Shown here piece after piece: positions 9,673-18,589 of a stretch of DNA of 64,000 bases (its first letter is position 1; every line of letters starts with the position of its first letter). This stretch comes from Bradyrhizobium macuxiense. Lineage in GTDB: Bacteria; Pseudomonadota; Alphaproteobacteria; Rhizobiales; Xanthobacteraceae. The DNA lies in assembly GCF_007993935.1 (NCBI RefSeq), contig NZ_VITY01000015.1, positions 55,923-119,922 of the forward strand. The letters run 5' to 3'. Under the pieces are notes generated by a model. It made no database searches. It saw only the letters and a list, made by a program, of their open reading frames with translations, and was not told where the DNA came from. Position numbers and translations under genes: made by a program.

Positions 9673-9726
9673 CTGTAAATCAGCCGCCTCATGGCTTCGC
9701 AGGTTCGAGTCCTGCCTCCCCCACCA
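9673..9726 (+). other. tRNA-Tyr 3' half, probable integration (att) site
   Basis: The segment starts exactly at an anticodon loop CTGTAAA (anticodon GTA, Tyr) followed by TCAGC as the 3' anticodon strand. A variable arm follows, then the T arm GCAGG-TTCGAGT-CCTGC, the acceptor strand CTCCCCC, the discriminator A and encoded CCA. The upstream bases do not supply the D arm, the matching 5' anticodon strand GCTGA or the acceptor strand GGGGGAG, so this is a half gene, not a tRNA. Tyrosine integrases commonly recombine in the anticodon loop and leave such a 3' copy at the far end of the element. By that rule, sequence to the left (towards base 1) is the element and sequence to the right is the host chromosome. 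Confidence 0.7.
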
Positions 9727-9777
9727 CGCTTCGCCCTGACGGGCTACGCGTGGCGCAGCCCGTCAGGGCGAAGCGTG
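9725..9777. repeat. Perfect 21-bp inverted repeat (dispersed palindromic repeat)
   Basis: The arms 9725-9745 and 9757-9777 are perfectly complementary around an 11-base loop; the core reads CGCTTCGCCCTGACGGGCT and its complement. It starts at the CCA of the tRNA-Tyr fragment. The following bases to about 9925 contain two degenerate copies of a motif of the form CGAAGGCTGCCACGCCGAAG/GGCGAAGGCGG, a texture I associate with dispersed repeats of Bradyrhizobiaceae. There is no U-run, so it is unlikely to be a rho-independent terminator. The 9778-10037 stretch holds no supported gene. Confidence 0.6.
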
Positions 9778-10037
9778 TCCGGCGTAGCTTGAGCGCAGCG
9801 AAAGCGAAGACGGACTGGCCGCACAATCCGAACTCGCAAACTACGGCTAGGCAGGCCAGCAAAGCTCCATCGTAGCGAAGTGAGCGAAGGCTGCCACGCC
9901 GAAGCCCGGAGGGCGAAGGCGGGCCGTGTCCGCAAAATCCGCTCGCTTCGCCCCCGTAATCGCTCTGATTGTCCCGACACGCCCCGCGGTGGTAAGCATC
10001 CATCGAACGGGTTGGAGTTCAGAAATCGGGCAGGGCG

Positions 10038-11117
10038 ATGCGGCCGGAGCTACGGGCATTGACTGGCTTGCGCGGAGTGGCGGCGATGGCCGTCGCGTTT
10101 GCTCACTTTCAGCTATTTTATCCCGGCTACGCCAACGCCCCCTTCATGTGGGGCAACGCCGTCGACCTGTTTTTCGTTCTCAGCGGCTTTACGCTGTCCT
10201 ACGTCTATCGCCGCGAGGACTTCCAGTTCTCCGGCTTTTTGACGGCTCGCATCGCGAGGATCTATCCGCTCTACTTTCTAACCACGGTCATCGCCGGCGC
10301 GGCCATTATTGTGCCGCTACAGTTCAATCCAACGACCTACCCGCTCAAAGAAGCGCTATCGGACCTCACGCTTCAGGCCTTGATGCTGAACGCGTGGCCC
10401 TTCGGATCCGACGTTCATTGGAACGTGACGGCGTGGTCGATATCCTCCGAATGGTTCTGTTACCTCGTACTGTTCCCGCTGTTGCTCTACCAGAAGGTGG
10501 CAAGGTCGGCAGCAATGAGGCTGCTCTGCATCGTCGTGCTGTCGGCGACGTCATACTCGATCTTCGTGCGCTATTACGATGGCGACCTCGGCACGGCCCA
10601 GATCTACCATGCGAAAAGCGAATGGAGCTATTGGGTCCCTCTTCTCCGGGGGGTCTTCGGCTTCACGGCTGGCTGGGTCGTCTTCGCGTGCTACGAACGC
10701 CGCGACGGGCTCTACACCTTCTGCACACGGGCTTCGGCGTTGATTTGGTCGACCTTGATCGTCGGCGTTGTCCTGGCATACCGCGATCTCCTCAATCCGC
10801 AGGCGCTGGTGTTCATCCATCCATTCGTCGTCCTGGCCGCGACCGACCAGGGATCGGCCACGTCGCGCCTGCTGGGATCAAGGCCGCTGCATTTTCTGGG
10901 CGTGATTTCGTACTCGATCTATATGACGCATTACATCCTCTTCGTGGGATACCTTGCCGCGTACGGTGTGCCCAGTACCTGGTCGGCCCAGACCTATGTC
11001 CTGTTGGCCTGTACAACCCTTGCCGTCTTCGCAGGCAGTTACTTCTTCTTCGAGCGGCCAGCGCGCGATGTCATCCGGAGCCTGCAACACTTGCGCCCGG
11101 CGCAGACCAGCGCGTGA
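10038..11117 (+). CDS. Acyltransferase 3 family integral membrane protein (copy 1)
   Basis: 359 residues with about ten hydrophobic segments. The start MRPELRALTGLRGVAAMAVAFAHF has the family's R-x10-H type arrangement, with the conserved His near residue 23 needed for acyl transfer. A second signature, LTARIARIYPLY, follows near residue 70. Members of this family (OafA, ExoZ, NodX) O-acylate sugars of LPS, exopolysaccharide or Nod factors at the inner membrane. The substrate is unknown here. The next gene is a close paralogue in tandem. The start at 10038 is chosen because both paralogues align from MR-ELRALTGLRG. Confidence 0.85.
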   Translation: MRPELRALTGLRGVAAMAVAFAHFQLFYPGYANAPFMWGNAVDLFFVLSGFTLSYVYRREDFQFSGFLTARIARIYPLYFLTTVIAGAAIIVPLQFNPTTYPLKEALSDLTLQALMLNAWPFGSDVHWNVTAWSISSEWFCYLVLFPLLLYQKVARSAAMRLLCIVVLSATSYSIFVRYYDGDLGTAQIYHAKSEWSYWVPLLRGVFGFTAGWVVFACYERRDGLYTFCTRASALIWSTLIVGVVLAYRDLLNPQALVFIHPFVVLAATDQGSATSRLLGSRPLHFLGVISYSIYMTHYILFVGYLAAYGVPSTWSAQTYVLLACTTLAVFAGSYFFFERPARDVIRSLQHLRPAQTSA

Positions 11118-11266
11118 CAGGCAGACCTTTCTGTTGCGGCGGACTGCTGGGTCCACTCCACCTAAAGTTTAACCGCACACCACGATCGCGCTGATTGTGT
11201 ATGCGCTACCAGAAGTGGTAAGCACTCGCCCCTACGCGGGAAAACCCGCGAGGCAAGGGCGCGGGA

Positions 11267-12343
11267 ATGCGGCAGGAGCTACGGGCGTTAACCGGGCTGC
11301 GAGGGGCGGCCGCTATGGCCGTTGCTCTCGCTCATTTCAACAATGCTTTTCCAGCCAATGCCGGCGCCGCGTTCATGTGGCACAACGCCGTCGACCTGTT
11401 CTTTTGCCTCAGCGGATTCACGCTGTCCTATGTCTACAGCCGCGAGACGTTCCGCTTTTCAGACTATCTGACGGCGCGCATTGCCCGAGTCTATCCGCTC
11501 TATGTGGTCTGCCTGATCTCCGCCGGCGCGCTCTACGTGTGGCCGTACCTGGTCGATCCGGTCACTTATCCCGCCGACCGCGCTGCCCTGGACTTCGTGT
11601 TGCAGCTCGCCATGCTGAATGCGTGGCCGGTGATCGGTACCGGCATGCACTGGGACGCGCCGGCCTGGTCGCTCTCGGCCGAGTGGTTTTGCTATGTCGT
11701 GCTGTTCCCGTTGCTGCTGTTCCGGAACGCACCGTCCACGGTTGCCACCAGGTTTCTCGGCATCGTGCTTTGCTCCGCCGTCGGCTTTTGGCTGTTCGCT
11801 CGCTACTATTTTGAGGGCAGCATCGGCCTGAGCGTCCCGGAAAGTCAGTTGAGCTACTGGGTCCCGGTGGTGCGGGCAACCTGCGGATTCGTGTCGGGCT
11901 GGCTGGCCTTCGCGAGCTTCCAGCGCCGGGACGGGCTTCATGCCGCGTGCACGCGATTTTCCGGCGTGATCTGGTGCGGCGTCGGGCTCATTGTGCTGCT
12001 GGCCTATTGCGGGCTGATCAATCCGCAGATGCCGGTGTTCCTGTGGCCGTTCGTGGTGCTCGCTGGGACCGGCGAGGATTCGCTCAGTTCACGGTTGCTT
12101 GGATCGAAGCCGATGCACTTCCTCGGCGTGATTTCCTACTCGATCTACATGACGCATTTCATCATCCTGATCAGTTTCATGACGAGGTTCGGGCCGCTCG
12201 ACATCTGGTCCCCGGCGATTTTCGGCCTGCTGGTCGGAACGACCGTCGTCGTGTCGATCGGTACGCATTTCGTGCTTGAGGTGCCGGCGCGCGATGCGAT
12301 CCGCGGCCTTCGGCGCTTGCGTCGAGCTCCGGCAAGCACGTGA
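11267..12343 (+). CDS. Acyltransferase 3 family integral membrane protein (copy 2)
   Basis: 358 residues, paralogous to the gene immediately upstream; the first 150 residues are roughly 60 percent identical by eye. It has the same catalytic-type His motif (MAVALAHF) and ARIARVYPLY signature and the same hydrophobic profile. About 40 bases upstream of each gene are also alike (the string CTGATTGT followed by GGTGGTAAGCA or AGTGGTAAGCA), so the duplication probably included the leader. It is likely to O-acylate a surface or secreted glycan. It ends in an intergenic gap before a convergent LysR gene. Confidence 0.85.
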   Translation: MRQELRALTGLRGAAAMAVALAHFNNAFPANAGAAFMWHNAVDLFFCLSGFTLSYVYSRETFRFSDYLTARIARVYPLYVVCLISAGALYVWPYLVDPVTYPADRAALDFVLQLAMLNAWPVIGTGMHWDAPAWSLSAEWFCYVVLFPLLLFRNAPSTVATRFLGIVLCSAVGFWLFARYYFEGSIGLSVPESQLSYWVPVVRATCGFVSGWLAFASFQRRDGLHAACTRFSGVIWCGVGLIVLLAYCGLINPQMPVFLWPFVVLAGTGEDSLSSRLLGSKPMHFLGVISYSIYMTHFIILISFMTRFGPLDIWSPAIFGLLVGTTVVVSIGTHFVLEVPARDAIRGLRRLRRAPAST

Positions 12344-12470
12344 AATGGCTCCATCATGCAAGGCCGCGCGGTGACATGATATCACGCGATCGTCGGTCAG
12401 CATGAGGCTGCGGCGTCTGGTCAAGATGCCCAGGACTGGCAACAATCCATGGTTGGGCGCCATCCGATGC

Positions 12471-13346
12471 TCACGCCCGCAGCGCGCGCCGGAGCAATCC
12501 GGCGAAGTCCTGCGCCACCTGGGAGGGCGCTTCGTGCGTGGGGGAGAGGATGGCAATCTGGTATTGGATCCTCGGTTTGAACGGGCGAACGACGAGGCCC
12601 TCGGTGAACGGCTTGCTCACCACCGGATCGACAATCCCGACGCCACGGCCCTCAGTGACGAGCTGGCAGGCGGTCGAGAAGAATTCCGTCTCTGCGACCA
12701 CGTTCCAGCGCGCGCCATATTCGGAGAAGGCCGACGCCAGCTGCTGGTAGATCGGGTCGCCGCGAAACAGCGTCACGAACGGAACGCTGTCGAGGTCATC
12801 AGGGGTGATCTGCTTCAGCTTCGCAAGCGGGTGCGCACGCGGCAGCATGCACATGCAGTCATATGAGAACACCTCCATGTGCGAGGTCGGATAATCGAGC
12901 GGCAGTTCTGCGACCGCGAGATCAAATTGCTGCGTCGAGATCAACTCGCGGACGGTCGCGGAATTCCGCGTGATGATCTTGATCTGCAGCTCGGGCTTAT
13001 TCTCAGCGAATTGCGACAGCAGCCGCGGCAACAGGTTGATCGAGATGCTCGGATAGGCGGCGATCGCGAGGTGACCGCGCCGGCCGGACCTGATCTCGGC
13101 GGCGACGCGGGAGGCGTTCTCGGCAGCCTCGAGCGCGCGCGCCGCCTCGACATAGAACAGCTTTGCTTCCGGGGTCGGTTGCAGGCGGCCGCCGCGCCGC
13201 ACGAACAGGTTAAGGCCGGTCTCGTGCTCGAGGCCTGCGATCATCGTGCTGATCCCGGGCTGCGACATGCCGAGCAGTTCGGCCGCTCTCGTCATGGTGC
13301 CGTGGAGCATCAGGGCGCGGAAGCATTCAAGCTGTCTGAGGCGCAT
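12471..13346 (-). CDS. LysR-family transcriptional regulator
   Basis: An N-terminal winged helix (MRLRQLECFRALMLHGTMTRAAELLGMSQPGISTMIAGLE) is followed by a LysR substrate-binding domain. I start at the ATG at 13346 because MRLRQLECF is the conserved family start; an ATG 11 codons upstream is also in frame. It is transcribed divergently from the DUF1989 gene, with about 100 bases between them that are AT-rich for this genome (ATACGTTATAATGG and TTAATATTATTAGAATTA). It probably controls that gene and itself. The effector is unknown. Confidence 0.85.
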   Translation of the reverse strand: MRLRQLECFRALMLHGTMTRAAELLGMSQPGISTMIAGLEHETGLNLFVRRGGRLQPTPEAKLFYVEAARALEAAENASRVAAEIRSGRRGHLAIAAYPSISINLLPRLLSQFAENKPELQIKIITRNSATVRELISTQQFDLAVAELPLDYPTSHMEVFSYDCMCMLPRAHPLAKLKQITPDDLDSVPFVTLFRGDPIYQQLASAFSEYGARWNVVAETEFFSTACQLVTEGRGVGIVDPVVSKPFTEGLVVRPFKPRIQYQIAILSPTHEAPSQVAQDFAGLLRRALRA

Positions 13347-13449
13347 GGGACGACTATACGAATACGTTATAATGGACACAATTAATATTATTAGAATTAC
13401 ACGAGCGGCGGTGCTCCAATGGCGCGACAGAGCCTTGAGGAGACATCAC

Positions 13450-14061
13450 GTGACCGCTGCAACCGCCGATCTTACCCGCGCCCGCCTGATCCCAGCCCGC
13501 AACGGTGTGGCGGCGCGCCTGAAAGCGGGAGAGACCGTCACCGTGGTCAACACCCACGGCAAGCAGGTGGTCGACACCTGGGCCTTCAATGCCGGCGACA
13601 CCGGCGAGTTCATGTCGATGGAGCACAGCCGCGCATCGATGCTGCGGCTCATTCCCCGCGTCGGCGATACGCTGACGACCAACCGGCGTCGCGCGATCCT
13701 CACTTTCGTCGCCGACACGACGCCGGGAATCCACGACACGCTGATCGCGGCCTGCGACATTCACCGCTATCGCCAGCTCGGCACCGCCGGCTATCACGAC
13801 AATTGCACGCAGAATCTGGCGCACGCGCTGGAGGCGGTCGGCCTGTCGGCCGCGGTGACGCCGGCGCCGCTGAACCTGTTCATGAACGTGCCCGTCACCG
13901 ACGATGGAGAATTGGACTTCAAGTCACCGGTCAGCGAGGCCGGGCAGTATGTGGCGCTGCGTGCCGAAATGGATTTGGTCATCGTGTTCTCGGCCTGTCC
14001 GCAGGACATGGTGCCGGTGAACGACATGCGGCCGACCGACGCGCATTTTCTCATCGCCTGA
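13450..14061 (+). CDS. DUF1989 (urea carboxylase-associated family) protein
   Basis: 203 residues from GTG 13450, preceded by a good GAGGAGAC ribosome site at about 13438. The sequence has the DUF1989 hallmarks: the GKQVVDTWAFNAGD core, EFMSMEHSRASMLRLIPRVGDTL, RRAILTFVADTTPGIHDTL, the cysteine/histidine segment GYHDNCTQNL and NLFMNVPV. Members occur with urea carboxylase and amine or ureide degradation genes, and their biochemical role is not firmly settled. It is divergent from a LysR regulator and 23 bases upstream of a GcvA-like regulator. A link to nitrogen-compound catabolism is inferred from family and neighbours. Confidence 0.85.
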   Translation: MTAATADLTRARLIPARNGVAARLKAGETVTVVNTHGKQVVDTWAFNAGDTGEFMSMEHSRASMLRLIPRVGDTLTTNRRRAILTFVADTTPGIHDTLIAACDIHRYRQLGTAGYHDNCTQNLAHALEAVGLSAAVTPAPLNLFMNVPVTDDGELDFKSPVSEAGQYVALRAEMDLVIVFSACPQDMVPVNDMRPTDAHFLIA

Positions 14062-14084
14062 CGCGGCCGCGTGGAGAACCGATC

Positions 14085-15014
14085 ATGCGCAAATTGCCGC
14101 CGCTCAATGCCGTCCGCGCGTTCGAAGCCGCGGCGCGCCACGAAAGCTTCACCGCCGCCGCCAACGAACTCTGCGTCACGGTGACGGCGATCAGCCACCA
14201 GGTCCGGCAGCTCGAAGCGATCCTCGGACACAAGCTGTTCGAGCGCTCCGGCCGCGCTGTCGTGCTGACCGCGGAGGGGCATGCGCTGTTCCCCATGCTG
14301 CGCGACGGCTTCGACCGCATGGCCAGCGCCTTTGCCGCGATCCGGCCACCGGCCGACGGCGATGCGATCACGGTATCGACCACGCGCGCCTTCGCCGAAC
14401 GCTGGCTGATGCCGCGGCTCGCGCGCTTCAACGCCGCGTTTCCTCACCTCGTGGTCCACATCGATGCGACCGAAGAGGTGTGGGCGCCGGGCACCGAGGG
14501 CGTCGATCTGGCGATTCGCTACGGACGCGTCGACCGCGCCGGCGAGCCGTCGGTGCTGTTCAGCGATCGCTACATTGCGGTTGCGGCAAGCGCGATCTGT
14601 CCGCCCGGTGCCCGTCCAGCCATCGACGACATCCGTTCGCGCTCGCTGCTGGCGTTCCGCTGGAAGAACGCCGCACTGGATTCGCCGGCGTGGTCGGCCT
14701 GGCTCGCGGGGGCCGATCATGATCCCGGCCGGGACTTCCGCATCTCCTGGTACAGCGAGGAGCCGCTGGCGTTGCATGCCGCCGAGCGCGGGCTCGGACC
14801 TTTGTTGTGCAGCGACGCGCTGGTCGACGAGCAATTGCGCGAGGGCACGCTGCGCCGGCTCGACGGACCCGCGCTCGCGGGCTTCGCCTATCGCCTGGTG
14901 GATGCCCCTGGCGCTCGCCGGCGCAAATCAGTGACGGCATTCATCGATTGGCTGCGCGGGGAGGCCGCCGCATTTCGGGCGGCTCCCGGCCAGGTCATGA
15001 CACGGGCTGCGTGA
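14085..15014 (+). CDS. LysR-family regulator, GcvA type
   Basis: 309 residues. The N-terminus MRKLPPLNAVRAFEAAARHESFTAAANELCVTVTAISHQVRQLE is typical of the GcvA subgroup. The effector domain follows, with AFAERWLMPRLARF and GVDLAIRYGRVD. It is co-directional with the DUF1989 gene 23 bases upstream and probably in its operon. Its 3' end overlaps the convergent deacetylase gene by 20 bases. The regulated genes are unknown; the flanking catabolic genes are the natural candidates. Confidence 0.85.
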   Translation: MRKLPPLNAVRAFEAAARHESFTAAANELCVTVTAISHQVRQLEAILGHKLFERSGRAVVLTAEGHALFPMLRDGFDRMASAFAAIRPPADGDAITVSTTRAFAERWLMPRLARFNAAFPHLVVHIDATEEVWAPGTEGVDLAIRYGRVDRAGEPSVLFSDRYIAVAASAICPPGARPAIDDIRSRSLLAFRWKNAALDSPAWSAWLAGADHDPGRDFRISWYSEEPLALHAAERGLGPLLCSDALVDEQLREGTLRRLDGPALAGFAYRLVDAPGARRRKSVTAFIDWLRGEAAAFRAAPGQVMTRAA

Positions 15015-15879
15015 AATAGGGCAGGGTCTCGACGCGGACCTGGTAGGTGCCTGCCTTGACCAGGCCGTCGAGATGCGCGGCGATCTCCTCGAGCGACGCG
15101 AACCACACCTTGCGCTCGGCCACGATCCGCTCGAGCCAGCGCTCCACCACGCGCCAGCGGGCAAGCCGGCCGGTCAGGAACGGGTGCCAGATCCCCATCC
15201 AGAATCCGCCGGCCTCATAGGCTGCCTCGAACTCCTCGAAGGAGGCGGCAAGGCCCTCGCTCGGCGATTTGACCGGCATCATGTAGCCGATCTCCGCGTA
15301 ATGGGCGAAAGGCGGCCAATCGTCCGATCCCCAATGCGGCGGCATCTCGTAGAGCGATCCGCGCGCGGTGCGCATCTGGTACGGGATGTCGTCGGCCATC
15401 AGCGACGAATCGTAGACAAAGCCATGCTCGATCAGGAGATCGATCGTGGTCTGGTTGGCATTGTAGACCGGCGCGCGGTAGCCGCGCGGCTTGCGTCCGG
15501 TCATCGCCACATGAATGGCCAGCGCGCGTTCGAAGGCTTCGCGCTGCTGTGCCGAGGAAATCTCCGTCGGATCCTCGTGGATAAAGCCGTGATGGCCGAT
15601 CTCGTGGCCCGCTTTCAGGATCGCTTCCACCGCCTCGGGATAGCGCTGCATGGTCCAGGCCGGCATGAAGAACGACTGCTTGAGGCCGAGGCGGCGATAG
15701 GTCTCCAGGATGCGCGGCACGCCGACGGTCGGTCCGTATCGTCCCATCGTGATCGGATAGAGCCGATCGAACGAATCCTTCGGCCGCGCGATGTGAATCA
15801 GGCTGTCGGCGTCGACATCGAACGTGATCGCACAGTCACAGCGCGCGCCGTTCGGCCAGGGGATGGGATTGCGTATCAT
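14995..15879 (-). CDS. Polysaccharide deacetylase-family hydrolase (PuuE/allantoinase-like)
   Basis: 294 residues. The NodB-fold motifs are visible: the catalytic Asp segment AITFDVDAD near residue 20, the metal site GHEIGHHGFIHED near residue 92 and a RAPVYN segment near 135. The absence of a signal peptide and the form of the first motif place it with cytoplasmic PuuE-type members, some of which hydrolyse allantoin or other cyclic amides rather than glycans. The neighbourhood of an NCS1 permease and a DUF1989 gene favours a cyclic amide substrate. That assignment is inference. Confidence 0.75.
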   Translation of the reverse strand: MIRNPIPWPNGARCDCAITFDVDADSLIHIARPKDSFDRLYPITMGRYGPTVGVPRILETYRRLGLKQSFFMPAWTMQRYPEAVEAILKAGHEIGHHGFIHEDPTEISSAQQREAFERALAIHVAMTGRKPRGYRAPVYNANQTTIDLLIEHGFVYDSSLMADDIPYQMRTARGSLYEMPPHWGSDDWPPFAHYAEIGYMMPVKSPSEGLAASFEEFEAAYEAGGFWMGIWHPFLTGRLARWRVVERWLERIVAERKVWFASLEEIAAHLDGLVKAGTYQVRVETLPYFTQPVS

Positions 15880-15915
15880 CGAATCATCCTCGTGCAGCCG
15901 TCAGGCCGGGGCGCA

Positions 15916-16587
15916 TCATTCCGCTGCGATATTAGCAGGCCCATCGATTCCGAGACACTGCCGGACCAGCACCGGGATTGCGGCAAAGGCGTCGGCGAGC
16001 GATCGCCGGTAGCGTTCATCGTTGAACTCCTGGTAGTCGACCGCGATCAGATGGCTCTCCTGCACCCCGAGATAGTGGGCGCAGGTGAAGATATGGGTTT
16101 CCAGATGGTTCATGGTCTCCCGCAACCCGCCGGGGCCGAAGCCGAATTCGCCGCGCGAGCTCAGCACCACCAGCGTCTTGCCGCGCATGATCGGCTCGAG
16201 CGGAAAGTCGCCGCGTGCGAGATCGAAGCTGAAGGTCTTATCGATCCGGATCACCTTGTCGAACCATGACTTCAGCGCCGCCGGCATGCCGTAATTGTGC
16301 ATCGGCGCCCCGATCACGATCACATTGGCGCGGTCGAGCTCGCCGATCAACTCGTCGGAAAGACGAAGCTCGTCGTGCTGCTCTGCCGTGCGGTCGCCGG
16401 GCGCCGTGAAAGCCGCGGCGATCCACGCTTCCGTGACGATGGGTGGTGGATTGCGGCCGACGTCGCGCGAGATGATCGTGGCGCCGGGCTCGTGCGTGAG
16501 CCAGTGCTCGACAAACGACTTCGAAAGCTTCCGGCTGACCGAACGGTCGCCGCGCGGGCTGGCATCGATATGCAGAAGTGTCGTCAT
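15916..16587 (-). CDS. azoR: FMN-dependent NADH-azoreductase / flavodoxin-fold quinone reductase
   Basis: 223 residues from the ATG at 16587; the frame is open 14 codons further, but MTTLLHIDASPRGDRSVSRKL is the conserved AzoR start. Flavodoxin-fold features are the phosphate-binding SPRGDRSVS at about 10-18, the flavin-contact segment APMHNYGMPAALKSWFDKV near 100 and SSRGEFG near 145. AzoR proteins reduce quinones and azo compounds with NADH and protect against electrophiles. The start is 36 bases upstream of the deacetylase start side on the same strand, so co-transcription is possible. Confidence 0.85.
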   Translation of the reverse strand: MTTLLHIDASPRGDRSVSRKLSKSFVEHWLTHEPGATIISRDVGRNPPPIVTEAWIAAAFTAPGDRTAEQHDELRLSDELIGELDRANVIVIGAPMHNYGMPAALKSWFDKVIRIDKTFSFDLARGDFPLEPIMRGKTLVVLSSRGEFGFGPGGLRETMNHLETHIFTCAHYLGVQESHLIAVDYQEFNDERYRRSLADAFAAIPVLVRQCLGIDGPANIAAE

Positions 16588-16885
16588 CCCTGGCCTCGGC
16601 TGATATGGGGTAATGCGTCGGCTCCACAATGACCGAGCGCCCTGGGCGGCGCGATTGACGAATCCGGCAGGTGAGTTGAGAAAATCTCAACAGTGAAGCG
16701 GCGCGCCGTTGTGGCGCGGTGTGCGGGCTTCGTCGCAGCCCGATTTGTCCATGTCCGCAATGCAAACTTCACTCTCGATAGGGTCTCAACCCGGCTTGAG
16801 GAATCCTCATTATCGTCTCATCGCCGCCTGCTGCTCAGATGCCCCATCCCGGCCCAAGCCAATGCGCCGGACAAACGGGGGAAAC

Positions 16886-18346
16886 ATGTTGCTCAAGCAG
16901 ACACAGCTTCCGGCGCAGGATGAAGCCGGCTTCGATGCCCACGGAATTGAGCCGGTGCCGGCGGCGCACCGCACCTCGTCTTCATCAGATCAGTTCTGGA
17001 TCTGGACCGGCGCGAACATTGCGCCGATCAACTGGGTGCTGGGCGCGCTCGGCATCCAGCTCGGCCTCAGCCTGCTGCAAACGCTCGCCGTCATCGTCGT
17101 CGGCAATCTGTTCGGCGCGGCGCTGTTTGCCGCCTTCTGCCTGATGGGACACCGCACCGGCGTGCCGCAGATGGTGCTGGGCCGGCTGGCGTTCGGCCGG
17201 CGCGGCGCCTATCTGCCGGCACTGGCGCAAGTGCTGATGCCGATGGGATGGGTCGCGATCAACACCTGGATCGTGCTCGACCTCTGCATGGCCGCGCTCG
17301 AGCGGATGGGAATCGGCGGCGGCGTCGAGCTCAAATACGCGATCGCGGTGCTGGTGATGCTGGTCCAGGTCGGCATCGCGGCCTGGGGCTTCAACGCCAT
17401 CAAGGTGTTCGAACGCTACACCATGCCGGTCATTCTGCTGATCATGGCCGTCATGACCGCGCTCGCGTTCCTGCGCGTCGACATCAAATGGCAGGCCGCC
17501 GGTGTGACCGGCATGCCGGCCTTCGCCGCGGCAACGCAACTGATGACCGCGATCGGGATCGGCTGGGGCATTTCGTGGCTCACCTATGCCTCCGACTATA
17601 CGCGCTTCACCAGGCCATCGCTCGGCGCCGCCAAGGTGTTCCGGGCGACATTCCTCGGCATGTTCGCCCCGACGGTCTGGCTCGCCTTCCTCGGCGCTGC
17701 GATCGCGTCCGCCGGCGCCGGCTCCGACCCGTCGAAGCTGATCATCGCGGCATTTGGCACCATGGCGCTGCCAGTGCTGCTGGTGCTGCTCCATGGCCCG
17801 ATCGCGACCAACATCGTCGTGATCTATTCAGCGGCGCTGTCGTCGCTCGCGCTCGATCTGCGGCGGCCGCGCTGGGTGATCTCGGTGGTGTCCGGTCTGA
17901 TCGCCTCCGCGATCCTCTACGCTTTCCTGCAATCGGGCGATTTCGCCCATGCCTTCGACAATTTCATGGTCGCCCTGATCGTCTGGATCAGCCCATGGGC
18001 CGGGGTCACGCTCGCCGATTTCTACCTCGTGCGACGCGGCCGGATCGACGTCGCGTCGCTCTACGACGAGCCGGGTCAGGGTCGCGACTTCAACTGGGCG
18101 GGGCTGATCGCCTTTGCTGCCGGCTTCGTCGCGGCATGGGCGTTCCAGATGGGCACGATCAGGGCGATGCAAGGTCCGCTGGCGCTCGCGACCGGCGGGG
18201 TGGACCTGTCGTGGCTTACCGGGATCGGCGTGGCAGCGGTGAGCTATCTGGCGCTGCATCGGCTCTTTGGACGTCCGCTGGCGCGGAGCGGCGCGTTGCC
18301 GGCCGCTGAGGCGGCATCGATCGAGCCCGCGCCGACATCGACCTGA
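16886..18346 (+). CDS. NCS1-family purine/cytosine/allantoin-type permease
   Basis: 486 residues from ATG 16886, preceded by ACGGGGGAAAC. Twelve hydrophobic segments fit the nucleobase:cation symporter-1 family. Family landmarks are FWIWTGANIAPINWVLGALG in helix 1, GRLAFGRRGAYLP near residue 105, GWGISWLTYASDYTRF near 230 and SPWAGVTLADFYLVRRG near 370. These carriers import purines, cytosine, allantoin, hydantoins or thiamin precursors. The substrate cannot be read from sequence, but the local genes favour a nucleobase or ureide. A 3'-terminal fragment of a LysR gene lies just downstream. Confidence 0.85.
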   Translation: MLLKQTQLPAQDEAGFDAHGIEPVPAAHRTSSSSDQFWIWTGANIAPINWVLGALGIQLGLSLLQTLAVIVVGNLFGAALFAAFCLMGHRTGVPQMVLGRLAFGRRGAYLPALAQVLMPMGWVAINTWIVLDLCMAALERMGIGGGVELKYAIAVLVMLVQVGIAAWGFNAIKVFERYTMPVILLIMAVMTALAFLRVDIKWQAAGVTGMPAFAAATQLMTAIGIGWGISWLTYASDYTRFTRPSLGAAKVFRATFLGMFAPTVWLAFLGAAIASAGAGSDPSKLIIAAFGTMALPVLLVLLHGPIATNIVVIYSAALSSLALDLRRPRWVISVVSGLIASAILYAFLQSGDFAHAFDNFMVALIVWISPWAGVTLADFYLVRRGRIDVASLYDEPGQGRDFNWAGLIAFAAGFVAAWAFQMGTIRAMQGPLALATGGVDLSWLTGIGVAAVSYLALHRLFGRPLARSGALPAAEAASIEPAPTST

Positions 18347-18367
18347 CGGGGCACGCGTTGCGTCTGT

Positions 18368-18534
18368 TCACTCCATCCGCGCGAACAGCTCCACCAGCGT
18401 CTCGCGCAGCCAGCGCTGCGCGGGCACGGTGTCGTTGCGCTGGTGCCAGAACAGGCTGACGATGCGCGGCGGTGCCGGCAGCCGCACCGCCATCGCTTGC
18501 AGATGGGGTGCGCGGCGGGACTGCGCGTTGAGGT
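18368..18534 (-). pseudogene. Orphan copy of the 3' end of a LysR gene
   Basis: Bases 18368-18534 repeat 19226-19392, the 3' end of the LysR gene further right, at a constant offset of 858. The first ~105 bases are identical; the remainder has about 11 substitutions. On the minus strand it would encode the LysR C-terminus from SAQSR-like residues to RWLRETLVELFARME, but it has no HTH or effector domain. It is either a partial duplication or the stump of a paralogous LysR gene whose front was lost when the gene at 18590-19147 arrived. Confidence 0.75.
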
Positions 18535-18589
18535 GCGGAAACTCCCAAAAACTATCTTTTGAATGAGGTGAGTATTCAGCCACAGCCGG

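Noticed and set aside
9650..9726. Intact tRNA-Tyr gene
   Set aside because: The 5' acceptor strand, D arm and 5' anticodon strand are missing; only the 3' half is present.
9727..10003. Short open frames on both strands within the palindromic repeat region
   Set aside because: They consist of translated repeat sequence with no ribosome site or family.
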